The notes under the pieces: generated by a model
The model's database searches: none
The model's input: only the letters and a program-made list of their open reading frames with translations
What the model was told of the DNA's origin: nothing
Shown here: positions 33,240 to 45,247 of the stretch, piece by piece
How positions within the stretch are numbered: the first letter of the stretch is position 1
Layout: every line of letters begins with the position of its first letter
Translations under genes and position numbers: made by a program
Assembly: GCA_050084515.1 (NCBI GenBank)
Contig: CM114271.1
Location: 124,001-188,000, forward strand
Direction of reading: 5' to 3'
Origin: Blasia pusilla
Taxonomy: Eukaryota > Marchantiophyta > Marchantiopsida > Blasiales
DNA: 64,000 nt

Positions 33240-34560
33240 CCATTGCCGCGTATGACGAAGATTTGGCTCTAGTTCTTTACGGATGGACGTTTCGAGCATC
33301 TAAATCTACGCAGCTTCATTTAGTCCTACCAAAAGCAGAAAATAGACCAAGACCCGGTACGATCTCCATGATACGTTGCTGAAGACGACTAGATATAACT
33401 CGTTACTTAGAGGAGCTGATGAGATGTGATGTAATGGAGTTCTACTACTATTCCTTCGGAGAAAGCGTGGTAGGTACCGTTTCTAGGATCGTACCTCAGG
33501 CTCTTAAATGCGCTGCAAGGGCAATGAACTGTACATGCATCCTCCAAAATTCGAGGTGTGACAAAAGTTTTTTTCATACTCTCTTTTATAGCTTGTCTTG
33601 TTAGAATTTCTCTTCTAATATATCATTTCTATATTTTCCGTAGTGGGTGTCTATTACATCGTATTTGTGTATTTTAGATTTCGAGCGCATGTTCATGGTT
33701 TACATGTCTGTAAAGCTTCGCCTTTGCTTCCATGTAAATCCTTGGTACCCACGTGGGGAGCCCATCTACCTGATCGTAGTTTGGGAATAGCCCAGCTTGT
33801 GAGGTTCCACTGCAATATCAAGCGGAGTTTGCTCTCGTACAAGCGACTGGCATCGTGCAGTCTTGAATTCAATTCAGTCCACGGTACCATGAAAGTATGA
33901 AACGCGTTCTCGGTGAATCGGGCATGACAAGGAACGTAAACTCATACATTATGAACGTCTAATTGTATACTTAGATTTATCACTAACATAGTGACAAGGA
34001 GAACCTAAGCCTATTTTCCTCAATTAGGTCGTCCGTTTTGAGGTAACGCCAGAAATGAAAGGAGTTGACATGCGTTCCAACCAGATCGAAACCAAAAGCC
34101 TTCACTCTGGAGTTAGAGTGGACTCGTCTGGTCCTCTCTCAGAAGGTGTATCGGATCTCTTCATTTCGAGAATCTCACATATGATCCACGAATGAGCATT
34201 CAAATTTGCGCAGCAGAAATGAATTCGCTTGTTTTGAGGGGATCCAATTATTTGGTAAAACCTGAGATATGACCCATGAACGGCCATTCAATTCTGCCCA
34301 GAGACAGCTGTTCACAATCGAGGCTAATGGTAAACCACACGATCGGGCGCAGGAACTCCTCAAATGTCAACATCACAACGTAAAGTTTGAATAACCACCG
34401 ACTGCGTAAGTGAAAAACAAAATGATAGAAAAAAAGTAAAAATCAAGAATGGAAACATACGTGTCAGACGGCTTTTCCACCAAGGGTGATGTATGACCAC
34501 AACTCAATTTCGATGAATCAGTGTTATGCAACTAACCACACCCTAAATTTCAGACATGCT
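33240..34560. other. Intergenic DNA upstream of gene 4
   Basis: No protein motif, RNA gene or mobile-element signature was recognised. Reading frames are short and low in information. Confidence 0.4.
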
Positions 34561-34567
34561 CTCGCAG

Positions 34568-34576
34568 TATATAAAA
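34568..34576 (+). promoter_or_regulatory. TATA box of MiAMP1-like gene 4
   Basis: TATATAAAA lies 160 bp upstream of the ATG at 34,728, a spacing close to the 154 bp of genes 1-3, although the surrounding promoter sequence is different. Confidence 0.65.
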
Positions 34577-34727
34577 CCAGGGTCATGTAATGTCGATCAC
34601 AACTTGGCCTGCAGCTCCAGGACGATCTACATCTTTCTTAGCTGAACTAGAGTCGTGCAGTTTTCTCGCAACTTGCTAAGGCATTCCTAGCAACCAAATT
34701 ATATATAGTACTCTTCAGTGTTCCATT

Positions 34728-35039
34728 ATGGTCATCGTACGAGGTGTGTGTCTAGTAATCCTGGTACTAGCAGCTGTGACTGAAGCTGCGAAAATTGAGA
34801 CCTTCAATCCAGCCTCCTGTGATGGAGCTCCAACCAACACCTTCTTCGTAGGCGGTAATACTTGTCAGACGTTCTTTGATGAGGGTGCCGTTCGCATCTC
34901 CGAAGTCGGGAGCAATACTCGTGTGTCCATTCATAACCAGAGAGATTGCCAGACAAGTAGCAGTGTTGCACAAATTTACGGACCAGGCTGTGTTGTCCAA
35001 GGTGCAACCAAACTGCGCGCCGTCTGGATTCAGGCTTGA
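34728..35039 (+). CDS. MiAMP1-like small secreted cysteine protein, gene 4 (diverged paralog)
   Basis: An intronless frame of 103 residues. Its signal peptide differs from genes 1-3 (MVIVRGVCLVILVLAAVTEA) but is followed by the same KIETFNPASCDG start. Cysteines are again four: SCDG, NTCQ, RDCQ and GPGCV. The C-terminus is AVWIQA. Changes such as TFFDEGAVRISEVGSNTRVS and RDCQTSSSVA fall outside the cysteine positions, which suggests selection on the fold. It has its own promoter with a stronger TATA box than genes 1-3. The likely role is an extracellular antimicrobial-type protein. Confidence 0.75.
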   Translation: MVIVRGVCLVILVLAAVTEAAKIETFNPASCDGAPTNTFFVGGNTCQTFFDEGAVRISEVGSNTRVSIHNQRDCQTSSSVAQIYGPGCVVQGATKLRAVWIQA

Positions 35040-35099
35040 TCCCTGATATCGTGGTGTTGCTTGAGGTGCGATCCTCGTAACACTATTCTTATATTCTTA

Positions 35100-36540
35100 T
35101 TCTCTCTGCTTGCTATGCTTGAGTTCAATTCCCGACCGCACGTTAAGTAAAAGTTTCTTGGTATGATTTTGAGATTCTTTGCAAGATCCTCATAGTCCTG
35201 CTGCATTCTATCGCACAGATCTGGGTAACCCTGTCAATGAGGCCAGAAAGCCTCATCGATGGAGCCAGATGTGTGCGGTATATATATTGTTATTGGGGAG
35301 TATCCTTTCATTTTGCGAAGACTTCTCGACTCCGCCGTTCCAAATTAACAAATTCATTTAAGCTGGTTTAAACTCGTTTCACTCTTTCCGCACATGCTAT
35401 ATAATTACGGATCTTCAACTTTATCTCGTTCGCTTCGGTTTGTTCCTAAATGGATATGATCTCTCCTAATAAAACCCCATGGTCCCCTTCATTTTTTGCA
35501 TGACGTTTGAGCGAATCGTTCTGTTTGGTGCAGCCATGAGTAGAACAGGTCACCAGTTATAAAGGCTGCTATGTGACGAGGCAAGATGGATTTTCACTTC
35601 TAAAGACGTCAGCAGTTTGGGACCTACAAATACAAATAAGAGATGTATGCACGTCATTTGCTATGCATGATACCCATAGTTATATTAATATTCTAGGCTG
35701 CCTCCTTATGCAACTTTACAATTGCCTTTTCCGGCCAAATAAATACGAACATACTAGCTGCATGCTCGTAATTTTCTTGTCTTATGTGGCACGCTTGGAT
35801 ACGAGATGAGCACCATTCTTATGACACGCATCAAATCTTGTTTAGCTCCCATACAATTTTACGTCATAACCATAACAAACCTAGTAATTCCGAGGGTATT
35901 CTGAGAATAGTATAAACTGCCTCTCACGTCAACTTTGGATCATTTCATATGATGGACTTCCGTTCATATCATTCGCTGGCTGAGGTGGGGGCGCCCCGAC
36001 AAGGAAAGGGGGTTTCGGTGGCCTTTGGTGCTCATGCACTAGCGGAGGTCGCCAGCAATTGACGCTTGAAATTTTTCCTAAATTTGGGTACCCGGAGCTC
36101 ATTACGCTTTAAATATTTCCGAAAATTGGGTGTCCGGGGGAACTTGATGTCAACAAGAGTTGCGTTGTCGAGTTGATTATGGTGAACGAATTCGGAACTG
36201 TCCATGGATCCATCAGCATCGTAGCTGTAGACGTCATCCCAGCCGCAGCTGCACAAATCAAAACGATACGTTCAATATATGGAAACGAGAAAAGGGACCA
36301 TGGGGCTTGGGTCTTTGAGACAGCGAAAACCCGATGCCCGCATGCTAAAGCTCACGACCCGTAGTTAAGAAAACAGGAAAACGTCAATCAATCCATATCC
36401 GGGGGCACCAGCCTAGAGCGTATTGGTAGGCGAGAAACCTCTTCCGAAATCACATAAACTATACTTCTCTCCAGCAGAAAAGAAGAGCAGGCATGCGCGA
36501 TTGTACATATGCAGCAATCGAAATTATAGGTATCTTAGAA
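35100..36540. other. Stretch without a recognised gene between gene 4 and copia element 2
   Basis: Nothing with conserved motifs. A short minus-strand frame near 36,032-36,256 shares NATLVD-type text with one at 31,888-32,136, hinting at a small shared repeat, but the match is too short to name. Confidence 0.35.
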
Positions 36541-37054
36541 GGGATGCCAAAATCTGAAGTTTATTTCAACAATTCTGCTCAGCCGAATTTTTGGTCACTG
36601 CCATTGATTATCTCAAGCCTTTTATACAATGATGAGCCTAACTCGTATATGCAGCGTTTACGTTGCATCCTCTTTGAACACAGATAGAATCTAAAACAGT
36701 GATCTAAATCTTTCAAACTTAGAATTAGGAAGGCCTTTGGTGAAGATGATGTCAGAAGGCCTTTGGTGAAGATGTCAGCAACCTTTGGGGAAGAGTGGAT
36801 TTCTTATGGAAGAGTGGATTTATGGACAAATAAATAGAACTAATGTTATCTCCCAAGATTAGAGTAGGATTAGGACTGGGTAGACCGAAGCTCAGCCAAT
36901 AGTCCTCTAAGCCATATGGCTTCCATTGTGACATTTGTCAATCCACGGTATTTTGCCTCCATGGAAGATAGAGAAATTGATGAGAAGAAATATCTTGAAG
37001 GTGATTTGCGAGTTAATGGACAACCTGCATAATCAGCAAGATTATAGGAGAATC

Positions 37055-37242
37055 AAACATAACTGCAAGAGATATGATCACTCAAATCGTGGTCATTTTT
37101 GCAACCCTTGAGGTTGTTGTAGATATACCTCTTCTTCCAAAGTGCCATTTAAGAAGGCATTTGAAACATCCATCTGCAATAGGGGCCAATCAAACATAAC
37201 TGCAAGAGATATGATCACTCAAATCGTGGTCATTTTTGCAAC
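37055..37242 (-). repeat. Direct repeat of about 54 bp at the RT deletion point of copia element 2
   Basis: The + strand text beginning AATCAAACATAACTGCAAGA and ending CATTTTTGCAAC appears twice (about 37,055-37,108 and 37,190-37,242). The second is the normal RT position (element 3 has its counterpart at about 43,940-43,993). The first is filler DNA between EEEVYLQQPQG and the end of RNase H, replacing some 700 bp. Confidence 0.8.
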
Positions 37243-38175
37243 TGATGCATATGTCTCATCATAATCAATGCCTTGGCGTTGTCGATAGCCTTTTGCTACT
37301 AGCCTTGCCTTGTACATGGACAACGATCCATCAGCGTTGTACTTACACTTATAAACCCACTTTGTAGGGATAGCAGTCCTCCCTGATGGGAGACGGACCA
37401 GGTCCCATGTTCGGTTGGCAACTATGGCATTGTACTCCTCGGTCATTGCATGTTGCCAATGTGGATTAGTGCATGCCTCTTGGAATGATTGAGGCTCAAT
37501 GGAAGCTTGCTAAAATGGTGTATGACTTAGAAAGAAAGCCATGTGTAAAATGTAATCCTCTCGTAAGTTGGAAAGAAGTTGGCGTAGTCGACTTGACCTT
37601 CGTGGAGGTGGTAGCGCAAGTGTGGGCTCCATATTGTCCAATCCTTGACCTCTTTCACCAAGTGTTGGTGGTGGATCAACATGAGTTGTGGGCGCTGAGG
37701 ATGGTCTATCCTTGTCAGATTCATTTTCTCACTCCTCGTTCTTGGAGGTTTGAGGCCACTCTCGGTCGTTTGATTGATGCTCTTCGGAGTGGGGAGTGTC
37801 TTCATCAAATATGACGTCACGGCTCATAAACACCTTGTGGTGCTCCAAGGAGAAGAGCTTGTAAGCTTTCTCTCTAAATCCATAGCCAATAAATATGTAT
37901 CTCACACTTTTATCATCAAGTTTTCTCCTCAATTCTTTTGGTATATGTGCATAAGCTCCACACCCAAAGATGCAAAGGTGTGAGACATTTGGTTTGATGC
38001 CAGTGAAGACTTCTTCAGGCGTTTTCTCCTCCAAAGCCCTTGTTGGGTACTTGTTGAGGATGTAGATGGCCGTGTTTATGGCCTCTGCCCAGAGATAGTT
38101 GGGGAGATTTCGCCCCTTCAACATGAACCTTGCCATCTCAACTACCGTTCGATTCCTCCTCTCAACAATACCAAT

Positions 38176-39228
38176 TTATTGTGGGGTGTAGGCCGTAGTA
38201 AGTTGATGATGGATGCCATGATCGCAACAAAAGGTCTCAAATGCTTTCCCCATGAATTCACTTCCCCTATCCGTTCGTATCATCTTCACCTTTGAGGGCG
38301 GCTCGCCAAGATGTAGATGCAAGGATCCCACTGCTGTAGTAGATTGAGTTCTCATCAATGTAAGAAATTTCTTGAGTATACCTAATGCATTGGATTTGTG
38401 TTGTAGGAAATAAACCCACATAAATCTTGAATGGTCCTCAACTAATAGCATGTAGTACCTTGCCCCTGATAGTGAAGCCGTTTGAATTGGTCCTCCAAGG
38501 TCGATGTGGACTGGGTGGAGGGGAGTTGGAGCCCTTGAGAGGATATGTTTGTCATACTTTTGCATTGATTGCTTGCCTCGTAAGCAAGTGTCACAAGTGG
38601 ATATTTCTCCAATTAATTTAGGTAACCCTCCAACCATATTGTCTTTGCTTAACAACTTGAGGTCCTTCGTGTTAAAGTGCCCAAGTCTTTCATGCCAAAC
38701 TTGTAGTTGGTTTAAAGATCTTGCAAATAGTTGAGGGCTCGGCTTGCTAAGAAGTTTATATAGTCGTCCATACCTCACTCCTTGGGCAGCGACAGAATTT
38801 TCGGCCTCTTGTAAGAACTCGCATCCTTTGGAATAAAAAAAAACCTTCATTTTCTCTCTTTCGATGATATGGCCGATGGAGATAAGGTTGTGTGTTAAAG
38901 CTGGAATATGCCACACATCCTTGATTGTATAATCTTCACCCGAGGGCAATGTCACTTGCACATCTCCTTCCCCAATTGCAGAGTGAATGGAGCCGTCTCC
39001 CATTGATACTTCAGGTCCATTCATCAAAGGTTTGTAAGATGTGAACCAACCTTTATTTTTTATCATGTGGTTGTTGGCGCCGCTATCAATGAACCACTTG
39101 TCCACTTGGTTTGTGGTAACCAATGCCGAGATAAGTCCTCGTGCATCATCTTCACTTTCTAGTGTGAGTGCTTGATTGGTTCTCCTATTCTTGGCGAGGA
39201 AGCTTCGTTGCTTTTCTTGTGGTCTCAT
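38176..39228 (-). pseudogene. Copia element 2 protease-integrase segment
   Basis: An open frame of 350 residues. It contains the protease site WFIDSGANNHM, the pre-integrase region, the integrase zinc-binding HHCC motif (WHERLGHFN ... CDTCLRG), and core aspartates in VHIDLGGPIQ and MIRTDRGSEFMG. It ends at a TAA after AYTPQ, where element 3 still encodes the QNG/NGI-type continuation IVERRNR in another frame. Upstream gag (39,746-39,225) is in a different frame, so no full polyprotein can be made. Confidence 0.85.
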
Positions 39229-40045
39229 TGATCGATTGTGGCAATCATTTCTGTACCAACATTGATTGGAGTCATGGCCAATCTTACCGCATATTGTGCA
39301 CTACTTCTTGCTGGTAGTGCTATAGGTCTTACCATTGAACTTTTTCTCGGTGGTGCGGAAGGTTTGCGCTCTTGTGATCGCCTTTCTTCATATTGACGAG
39401 GGAATGTTCCCTTCTTCTGGCTGAATAGAGCGCTAGGTCCCGACTCTTGTCCTTCTTGGGCAGCAAGGTTGTTGGGTCTCCTTTCTTCGTCAAGTAGGAG
39501 TGTGCATAGTTCAGAAAAAGTAGGCGTCTTCTCTCTCACTGCTAGAGAGTTTATGAAGTCCCCGTAGGAGTCTTGGGCCATACTATTCATCATAGTGGCT
39601 GCCATGGTTTCAACATCAATTAAGACCTTAACTTCTGCCAAATCATCTCTTAGCTCTTTCATAATGCTGAGGTGTGAATACATAGTCGAGGTCGAGCTAA
39701 TCTTCATTGAGTAAATTCGCCTCTGCAATGCCAGTTTTCTGGTCATGCTTGTGCTAGCATGAACCGCTTCAAGTGTAGTCCAAGCTTCCTTGGAGGTCTA
39801 TGCATGTTTCAAATGAGGGATTTGAGAATATCTCGTTGACATCATCAGAATTCCAAGGGCCTTTAGATCTCTCTTCTCAAAGTCTGTCGTGGTCTTCTCT
39901 TCTCTGCCATCAACTATATCGTAAAGATCAGATGCCATCAGAATGGCCTTCATCCTGTATCGCCAAGTGCCGTAATTGCTCTTATCGAGCTTGTGGCTCT
40001 CACTCAATATGTTGTCGGTAAGGCTCGTCATCTTTGATCTTGATA
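39225..40045 (-). pseudogene. Copia element 2 gag, with internal stop
   Basis: It starts at MTSLTDNILSESHKLDKSNY, continues with YGTWRYRMKAILMASDLYDI and reaches PHLKHA, where a TAG occurs, followed in frame by TSKEAWTTLEAVHAS. The second half (39,746-39,225) includes ETMAATMMNSMAQDSYGDFI. A small deletion and frame change affect the zinc knuckle: the first TGC of CTICGK reads as part of a stop-containing segment on this copy (CACTAC on the + strand near 39,300). Confidence 0.75.
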
Positions 40046-40404
40046 GGTGCTTGCTTCGATCTTGCTGGTCCTCCTTGCCTGCATATGATCGACTTCTGAT
40101 TGCTAGTCTTATTCCTCTTCTCTCAGCTTGATATTTGTCCCTAAGAAAAAAGAAAAATAAGGTACAAACAGGGTACACACTTCTCTTCACTTGCATGCTC
40201 CTGTTATCCAGAGTTCTGTCCTATTTTTACTGTATGTGAGAGGTGTCGGAGTATGCTTATTGTCCTGTCCTATTCTCTGTCCTACCAATCTCACTCGGAG
40301 TAGGAAGTAGCTCTCGTAATAACTCAGCTTGTGAGAAATTGCTAGAGATCTCACGCGTAATATGCATGAGTTTCAGTTTGTAAGAAATTGTCTCACATGA
40401 AACC

Positions 40405-40416
40405 TGCTCGGATACC
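40405..40416 (-). other. Primer-binding site of copia element 2
   Basis: Minus-strand TGGTATCCGAGC follows LTR end CTTCA. It is one or two bases away from the initiator methionine tRNA complement. Confidence 0.7.
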
Positions 40417-40486
40417 ATGAAGTCTATTTCAGCAATTCTAGTGAGCGGAATTTTTGGTCTCTGCCATTGATTATGTGAAGCGTTTA

Positions 40487-40698
40487 TGTTGGAATGTGTA
40501 AACGGCAACAAGCAGCGCTGCACCGTAAACAAACAGGCTTCAACGTAAACGCTGCAAGGCAAGTTTACGTAAACACTGAATAGACGAGTTAGGCTCCAAT
40601 CAAACAGCATACAAACGAGCACTTAACTCATGTATAAAACTCTTCACATGGCTGTGACCATTTAATTCCGCTCAGCAGAATTTCTGAAATAAACTTCA
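40487..40698 (+). repeat. 5' LTR of copia element 3
   Basis: It starts TGTTGGAATGTGTAAACGGC and ends AATAAACTTCA. It contains CATGTATAAAACTC, a likely TATA box. It has 24 bp (within GCAAGTTTACGTAAACACTG) that the 3' LTR lacks. Confidence 0.88.
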
Positions 40699-40710
40699 TG
40701 GTATTAGAGC
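40699..40710 (+). other. Primer-binding site of copia element 3
   Basis: TGGTATTAGAGC directly follows the LTR; one base differs from the common plant form TGGTATCAGAGC complementary to initiator methionine tRNA. Confidence 0.8.
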
Positions 40711-41117
40711 AGGTTTCATGTGAGATTTCTAACAATTTCTTACAAACTGAAACTCGTGCATTTTACGCGTGAGATCTCTAGCAATTTCTCACAAGCTGAA
40801 ACTGCACCTGAGCAGTTTACGAGAGCTACTTCCTGCTCCGAGTGAGATTGGTACTCATATACAGAGAGAATAGGACAGGCAGAACTCTGTATCCTTTTGA
40901 CAAGGACAATAAGCATACTCCTAATAGAGGTACTCATATACAGAGAGAATAGGACAGGCAGAAATCTGTACCCTTTTGATAGGGAGAGTAAGCATACTCC
41001 CAATAGAGTGACAAATATCAAGCTAAGAGAAGAGGAAGAAGACTAGCAATCTGAATTCGATCATATGCAGGCAAGGAGGACCAGCAAGATCGAAGCGAGC
41101 ACCTATCAAGATCAAAG

Positions 41118-42887
41118 ATGACAAGCCTTACCAACAACATATTGAGTGAGAGCCACAAGCTCGATGAGAGCAATTACGGCACTTGGCGATACAGGATGAA
41201 GGCCATTCTGATGGCATCTGATCTTTACGATATAGTTGATGGCAGAGAAGAGAAGACCACGACAGACTTTGAGAAGAGAGATCTAAAGGCCCTTGGAATT
41301 CTGATGATGTCAACGAGATATTCTCAAATCCCTCATTTGAAACATGCATAGACCTCCAAGGAAGCTTGGACTACACTTGAAGCGGTTCATGCTAGCACAA
41401 GCATGACCAGAAAACTGGCATTGCAGAGGCGAATTTACTCAATGAAGATTAGCTCGACCTCGACTATGTATTCACACCTCAGCATTATGAAAGAGCTAAG
41501 AGATGATTTGGCAGAAGTTAAGGTCTTAATTGATGATGAAACCATGGCAGCCACTATGATGAATAGTGTGGCCCAAGACTCCTACGGGGACTTCATAAAC
41601 TCTCTAGCCGTGAGAGAAAAGACGCCTACTTTTTCTGAACTATGCACACTCCTACTTGACGAAGAAAGGAGACGCAACGACCTTGCTGCCCAAGAAGGAC
41701 AAGAATTAGGACCTAGTGCTCTATTCAGCCAGAAGAAGGGAACATTCCCTCGTCAATATGAAGAAAGGCGATCACAAGAGCGCAACACATCCGGACCAAA
41801 GGCCCAAACCTTCCGCACCACCGAGAAAAAGTTCAATGGTAAGACCTATAGCACTACCAGCAAGAAGGAGTGCACAATATGCGGTAAGATTGGCCATGAC
41901 TCCAATCAATGTTGGTACAGGAATGATCGCCACAATCGATCAATGAGACCACAAGAAAAGCAACGAAGCTTCCTCGCCAAGAATGGGAGAAGCAATCAAG
42001 CACTCACACCAGAAAGTGAAGATGATGCACGAGGACTTATCTCGGCATTGGTTACCACAAGCCAAGTGGACAAGTGGTTCTTTGATAGCGGCGCCAACAA
42101 CCACATGATAAAAAATAAAGGTTGGTTCACATCTTACAAACCTTTGATGAATGGACCTGAAGTATCAATGGGAGACGGCTCCATTCACTCTGCGATTAGG
42201 GAAGGAGATGTGCAAGTGACATTGCCCTCGGGTGAAGATTATACAATCAAGGATGTGTGGCATATTCCAGATTTAACACACAACCTTATCTCCATCGGCC
42301 AGATCACCGAAAGAGAGAATATGAAGGTTGTTTTTGATTCCAAAGGATGCAAGTTCTTACGAGAGGCCAACAATTCTGTCGCTGCCCAAGGAGTAAGGTA
42401 TGGACGACTATATAAACTTTTAAGCAAGCCGAGCCCTCAACTATTTGCAAGATCTTCAAACCAACTACAAGTTTGGCATGAAAGACTTGGGCACTTTAAC
42501 ACGAAGGGCCTCAAGTTGTTAAGCAAAGACAATATGGTTGGAGGGTTACCTAAATTAAGTGGAGAAATATGCACTTGTGACACTTGCTTACGAGGCAAGA
42601 AATCGAGGCAAAAGTATGACAAACATACCCTCTCAAGGGCTCCAACTCCCCTCCACCTAGTCCACATCGACCTTGGAGGACCAATTCAAACGGCTTCACT
42701 ATCAGGGGCAAGGTACTACATGCTATTAGTTGATGACCATTCAAGATTTATGTGGGTTTATTTCCTACAACACAAATCCAATGCATTAGGTATACTCAAG
42801 AAATTTCTTACATTGATGAGAACTCAATCTACTACAAAGAAAGTGGGATCCTTGCATCTACACCTTGGCAAGCCGCCTCAAAGGTGA
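41118..42887 (+). pseudogene. Copia element 3 gag-protease-integrase (first part)
   Basis: The gag starts at MTSLTNNILSESHKLDESNY and is stopped by a TAG at 41,349-41,351; the same frame reopens to run for 494 residues (41,403-42,887). It includes the CCHC knuckle CTICGKIGHDSNQC, the protease site WFFDSGANNHM (with Phe in place of the usual Ile), the integrase HHCC finger (WHERLGHFN, CDTCLRG) and the first core aspartate (HIDLGGPIQ). A small insertion around 42,836 shifts the frame soon after MRTQSTT. In an intact element this would be one polyprotein cut by its own protease. Confidence 0.85.
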
Positions 42888-43668
42888 AGGTGATACTAAC
42901 GGATAGGGGAGGTGAATTCATGGGGAAAGCATTTGAGACCTTTTTTGTTGCGATCATGGCATCCGTCATCAACTTACTACGGCCTCTACAAACCCACAAC
43001 AAAATGGTATTGTTGAGAGGAGGAATCGAACGGTAGTTGAGATGGCAAGGTGCATGTTGAAGGGGCAAAATCTCCCCAACTATCTCTGGGCAGAGGCCAT
43101 AAACACGGCCATCTACATCCTCAACAAGTGCCCAACAAGGGTTTTGGAGGAGAAAACGCTTGAAGAAGTCTTCACTGGCATCAAACCAAATGTCTCACAC
43201 CTTCGAATCTTTGGGTGTGGAGCTTATGCACATATACCAAAAGAATTGAGGAGAAAACTTGATGATAAAAGTGTGAGATGCATATTTATTGGCTATGGCA
43301 CTAGAGAGAAAGCTTACAAGCTCTTCTCCTTGGAGCACCACAAGGTGTTTATGAGCCGTGACGTCATATTTGATGAAGACACTCCCCACTCCGAAGAGCA
43401 TCAATCAAACGACCGAGAGTGGCCTCAAACCTCCCCGAATGAGGAGTCAGAAAATGAATCTGACAAGGATACACCATCCTCAGGGCCCACAACTCATGTT
43501 GATCCACCACCAACACTTGGTGAAAGAGGTCAAGGATTGGACAATATGGAGTCCACACTTACGCTACCACCTCCACGAAGGTCAAGTCGACTACGCCAAC
43601 TTCTTTCCAACTTACGAGAGGATTACATTTTACACATGGCTTTCTTTCTAAGTCATACACCATTTTAG
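42888..43668 (+). pseudogene. Copia element 3 integrase C-terminal part
   Basis: It continues with LTDRGGEFMGKAFE (42,898-42,939), is broken by an extra T near 42,945 and a change near 42,985, and resumes as MARCMLKGQNLPNYLWAEAI, IFGCGAYAHIPKELRRKLDD and the variable linker with PPPRRSSRLRQL. It ends at a TAG after SHTPF. Copia integrases carry this GKGY/linker region before RT. Confidence 0.8.
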
Positions 43669-43731
43669 CAAGCTCCTAGTGAGCCTCAATCATTCCAAGA
43701 GGCATGCACTAATCCACATTGGCAACATGCA

Positions 43732-45061
43732 ATGACCGAGGAGTACAATGCCATAGTTGCCAACCGAACATGGGACCTGGTCCGTCTCCCATCAGGGAGG
43801 ACTGCTATCCCTACAAAGTGGGTTTATAAGTGTAAGTACAACGCTGATGGATCGTTGTCCAGGTACAAGGAAAGGCTAGTAGCAAAAGGCTATCGACAAC
43901 GCCAAGGCATTGATTATGATGAGACATATGCATCAGTTGCAAAAATTACCACGATTCGAGTGATCATATCTCTTGCAGTCATGTTTGATTGGCCCCTATT
44001 GCAGATGGATGTTTCAAAATGCCTTCTTAAATGGCACTTTGGAAGAAGAGGTATATCTACAACAACCTCAAGGGTTTACTGCTCCTGGAACTGAAGACCT
44101 TGTTTGCAAGATGCGGAAAGCTCTTTATGGCCTGATGCAAGCAAATCGAATCTGGAATCAAACCTTTGACTCGACTATGTTAAACAAACTTGGATTTGCA
44201 AAGAGTAAACACGACCCGAACCTTTATCTCAAGATCTCTACTTACGGGATTGTCATTGTGATCTTATATATGGATGACTTGATCATTACTGGAGATGATG
44301 TACAAGGGATACGTGATCTTAAAGAAGGACTCTCCTCTTCATTCAAAATGAAAGATCTTGGGAGTTTACACTTGTGCCTAGGACTTGAAGTAAAGCGAGG
44401 GCCAAAAATGACCTTCTTGACTCAAGAAAGGCATATAGCTATCTTGCTTCAAACTTTTGGCCTAGAGGACTGCAAATCAACACCCACTCCAACGAGTACA
44501 GAGAGACTTACTTATAATGATCAAGAGGAGAAGGTGGACTTGAAAGAGTACCAAAAATTGGTGGGCTCACTTATCTATATCACCAACTCCCGACCAGATA
44601 TTGCATATGCAGTAAGCCAGATCAGCCAACATATGGCTAATCCCCGAAAGTCTCACCTTATTGCAGCAAAGAGGGTGGCAAGGTATCTTAAGGGTACAAA
44701 CACATTTGGGCTTGCCTACGAGAGAGGAATCCAACAAGCTCTGATAATCTTGGGATTCTCAGATGTTGATTATGCAGGTTGTTGTCTAATCAGTCGCAGA
44801 TCAACGTCAGGATATTTCTTCTCCTTTGGAAGTGCGGCTCTAAGCTTCTCATCAAAGAAGCAAGCCTCAACTTCTCTATCTTCCACGGAGGCAGAGTACC
44901 GTGGAGTGACAAATGCCACAATGGAAGCCATATGGCTTAGAGGACTATTGGCTGAACTTTGGTTTACCCAATCTGATCCTACTGTAATCTTGGGAGATAA
45001 CATTAGTTCTATTTATTTGTCCAGAAATCCACTCTTCCATTCACGAACCAAATATATCTAA
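43732..45061 (+). pseudogene. Copia element 3 reverse transcriptase and RNase H
   Basis: The RT begins with MTEEYNAIVANRTWDLVRLP and TKWVYKCKYNADGSL. One extra A near 44,019 shifts the frame in LLQMDVSKC/AFLNG. The second frame (43,973-45,061) has EEVYLQQPQGF, the catalytic ILYMDDLIITGDD (about 44,262-44,300), then KMKDLGSLHLCLGLEV and the copia RNase H with DVDYAGC, STSGYFFSFG and SLSSTEAEYRGV. A nonsense codon follows HSRTKYI where VQHHFVREKV continues in frame. A single repaired frame would be needed for activity, so the element is presently inactive. Confidence 0.88.
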
Positions 45062-45247
45062 GTGCAGCATCACTTTGTTCGAGAAAAGGTACCGAGTGGG
45101 GACATTAATGTTGTGTGGTGTCCGGGAGACGAACATCTTCACCAAAGGCCTTCCTACAGCTAAGTTTGAAAGATTTAGATCACTTCTTGGTGTTTTAGAT
45201 TCTGTATAAAAACATATGTGTTCAAAGAGGATTCCGTTTAGGGAGGA

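Larger units (their letters stand above)
36555..40486 (-). mobile_element. Copia element 2 (Ty1/copia), minus strand, RT largely deleted
   Basis: On the minus strand it has the 3' portion of its 5' LTR (40,486-40,417), a primer site (40,416-40,405), gag (from about 40,045), protease, integrase, the N-terminal RT segment (37,446-37,219), a large deletion across the RT core and most of RNase H, the last RNase H residues (ILGDNISSIYLS, about 36,870-36,820) and a truncated 3' LTR (about 36,667-36,555). It is the same family as element 3, in inverted orientation. It carries the same in-frame stop in gag as element 3. It is non-autonomous. Confidence 0.9.

Noticed and set aside
31888-36256. Shared NATLVD-like text in two minus-strand frames (31.9 and 36.1 kb)
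   Set aside because: The common DNA is only about 16 bases with mismatches, too little to claim a repeated gene.
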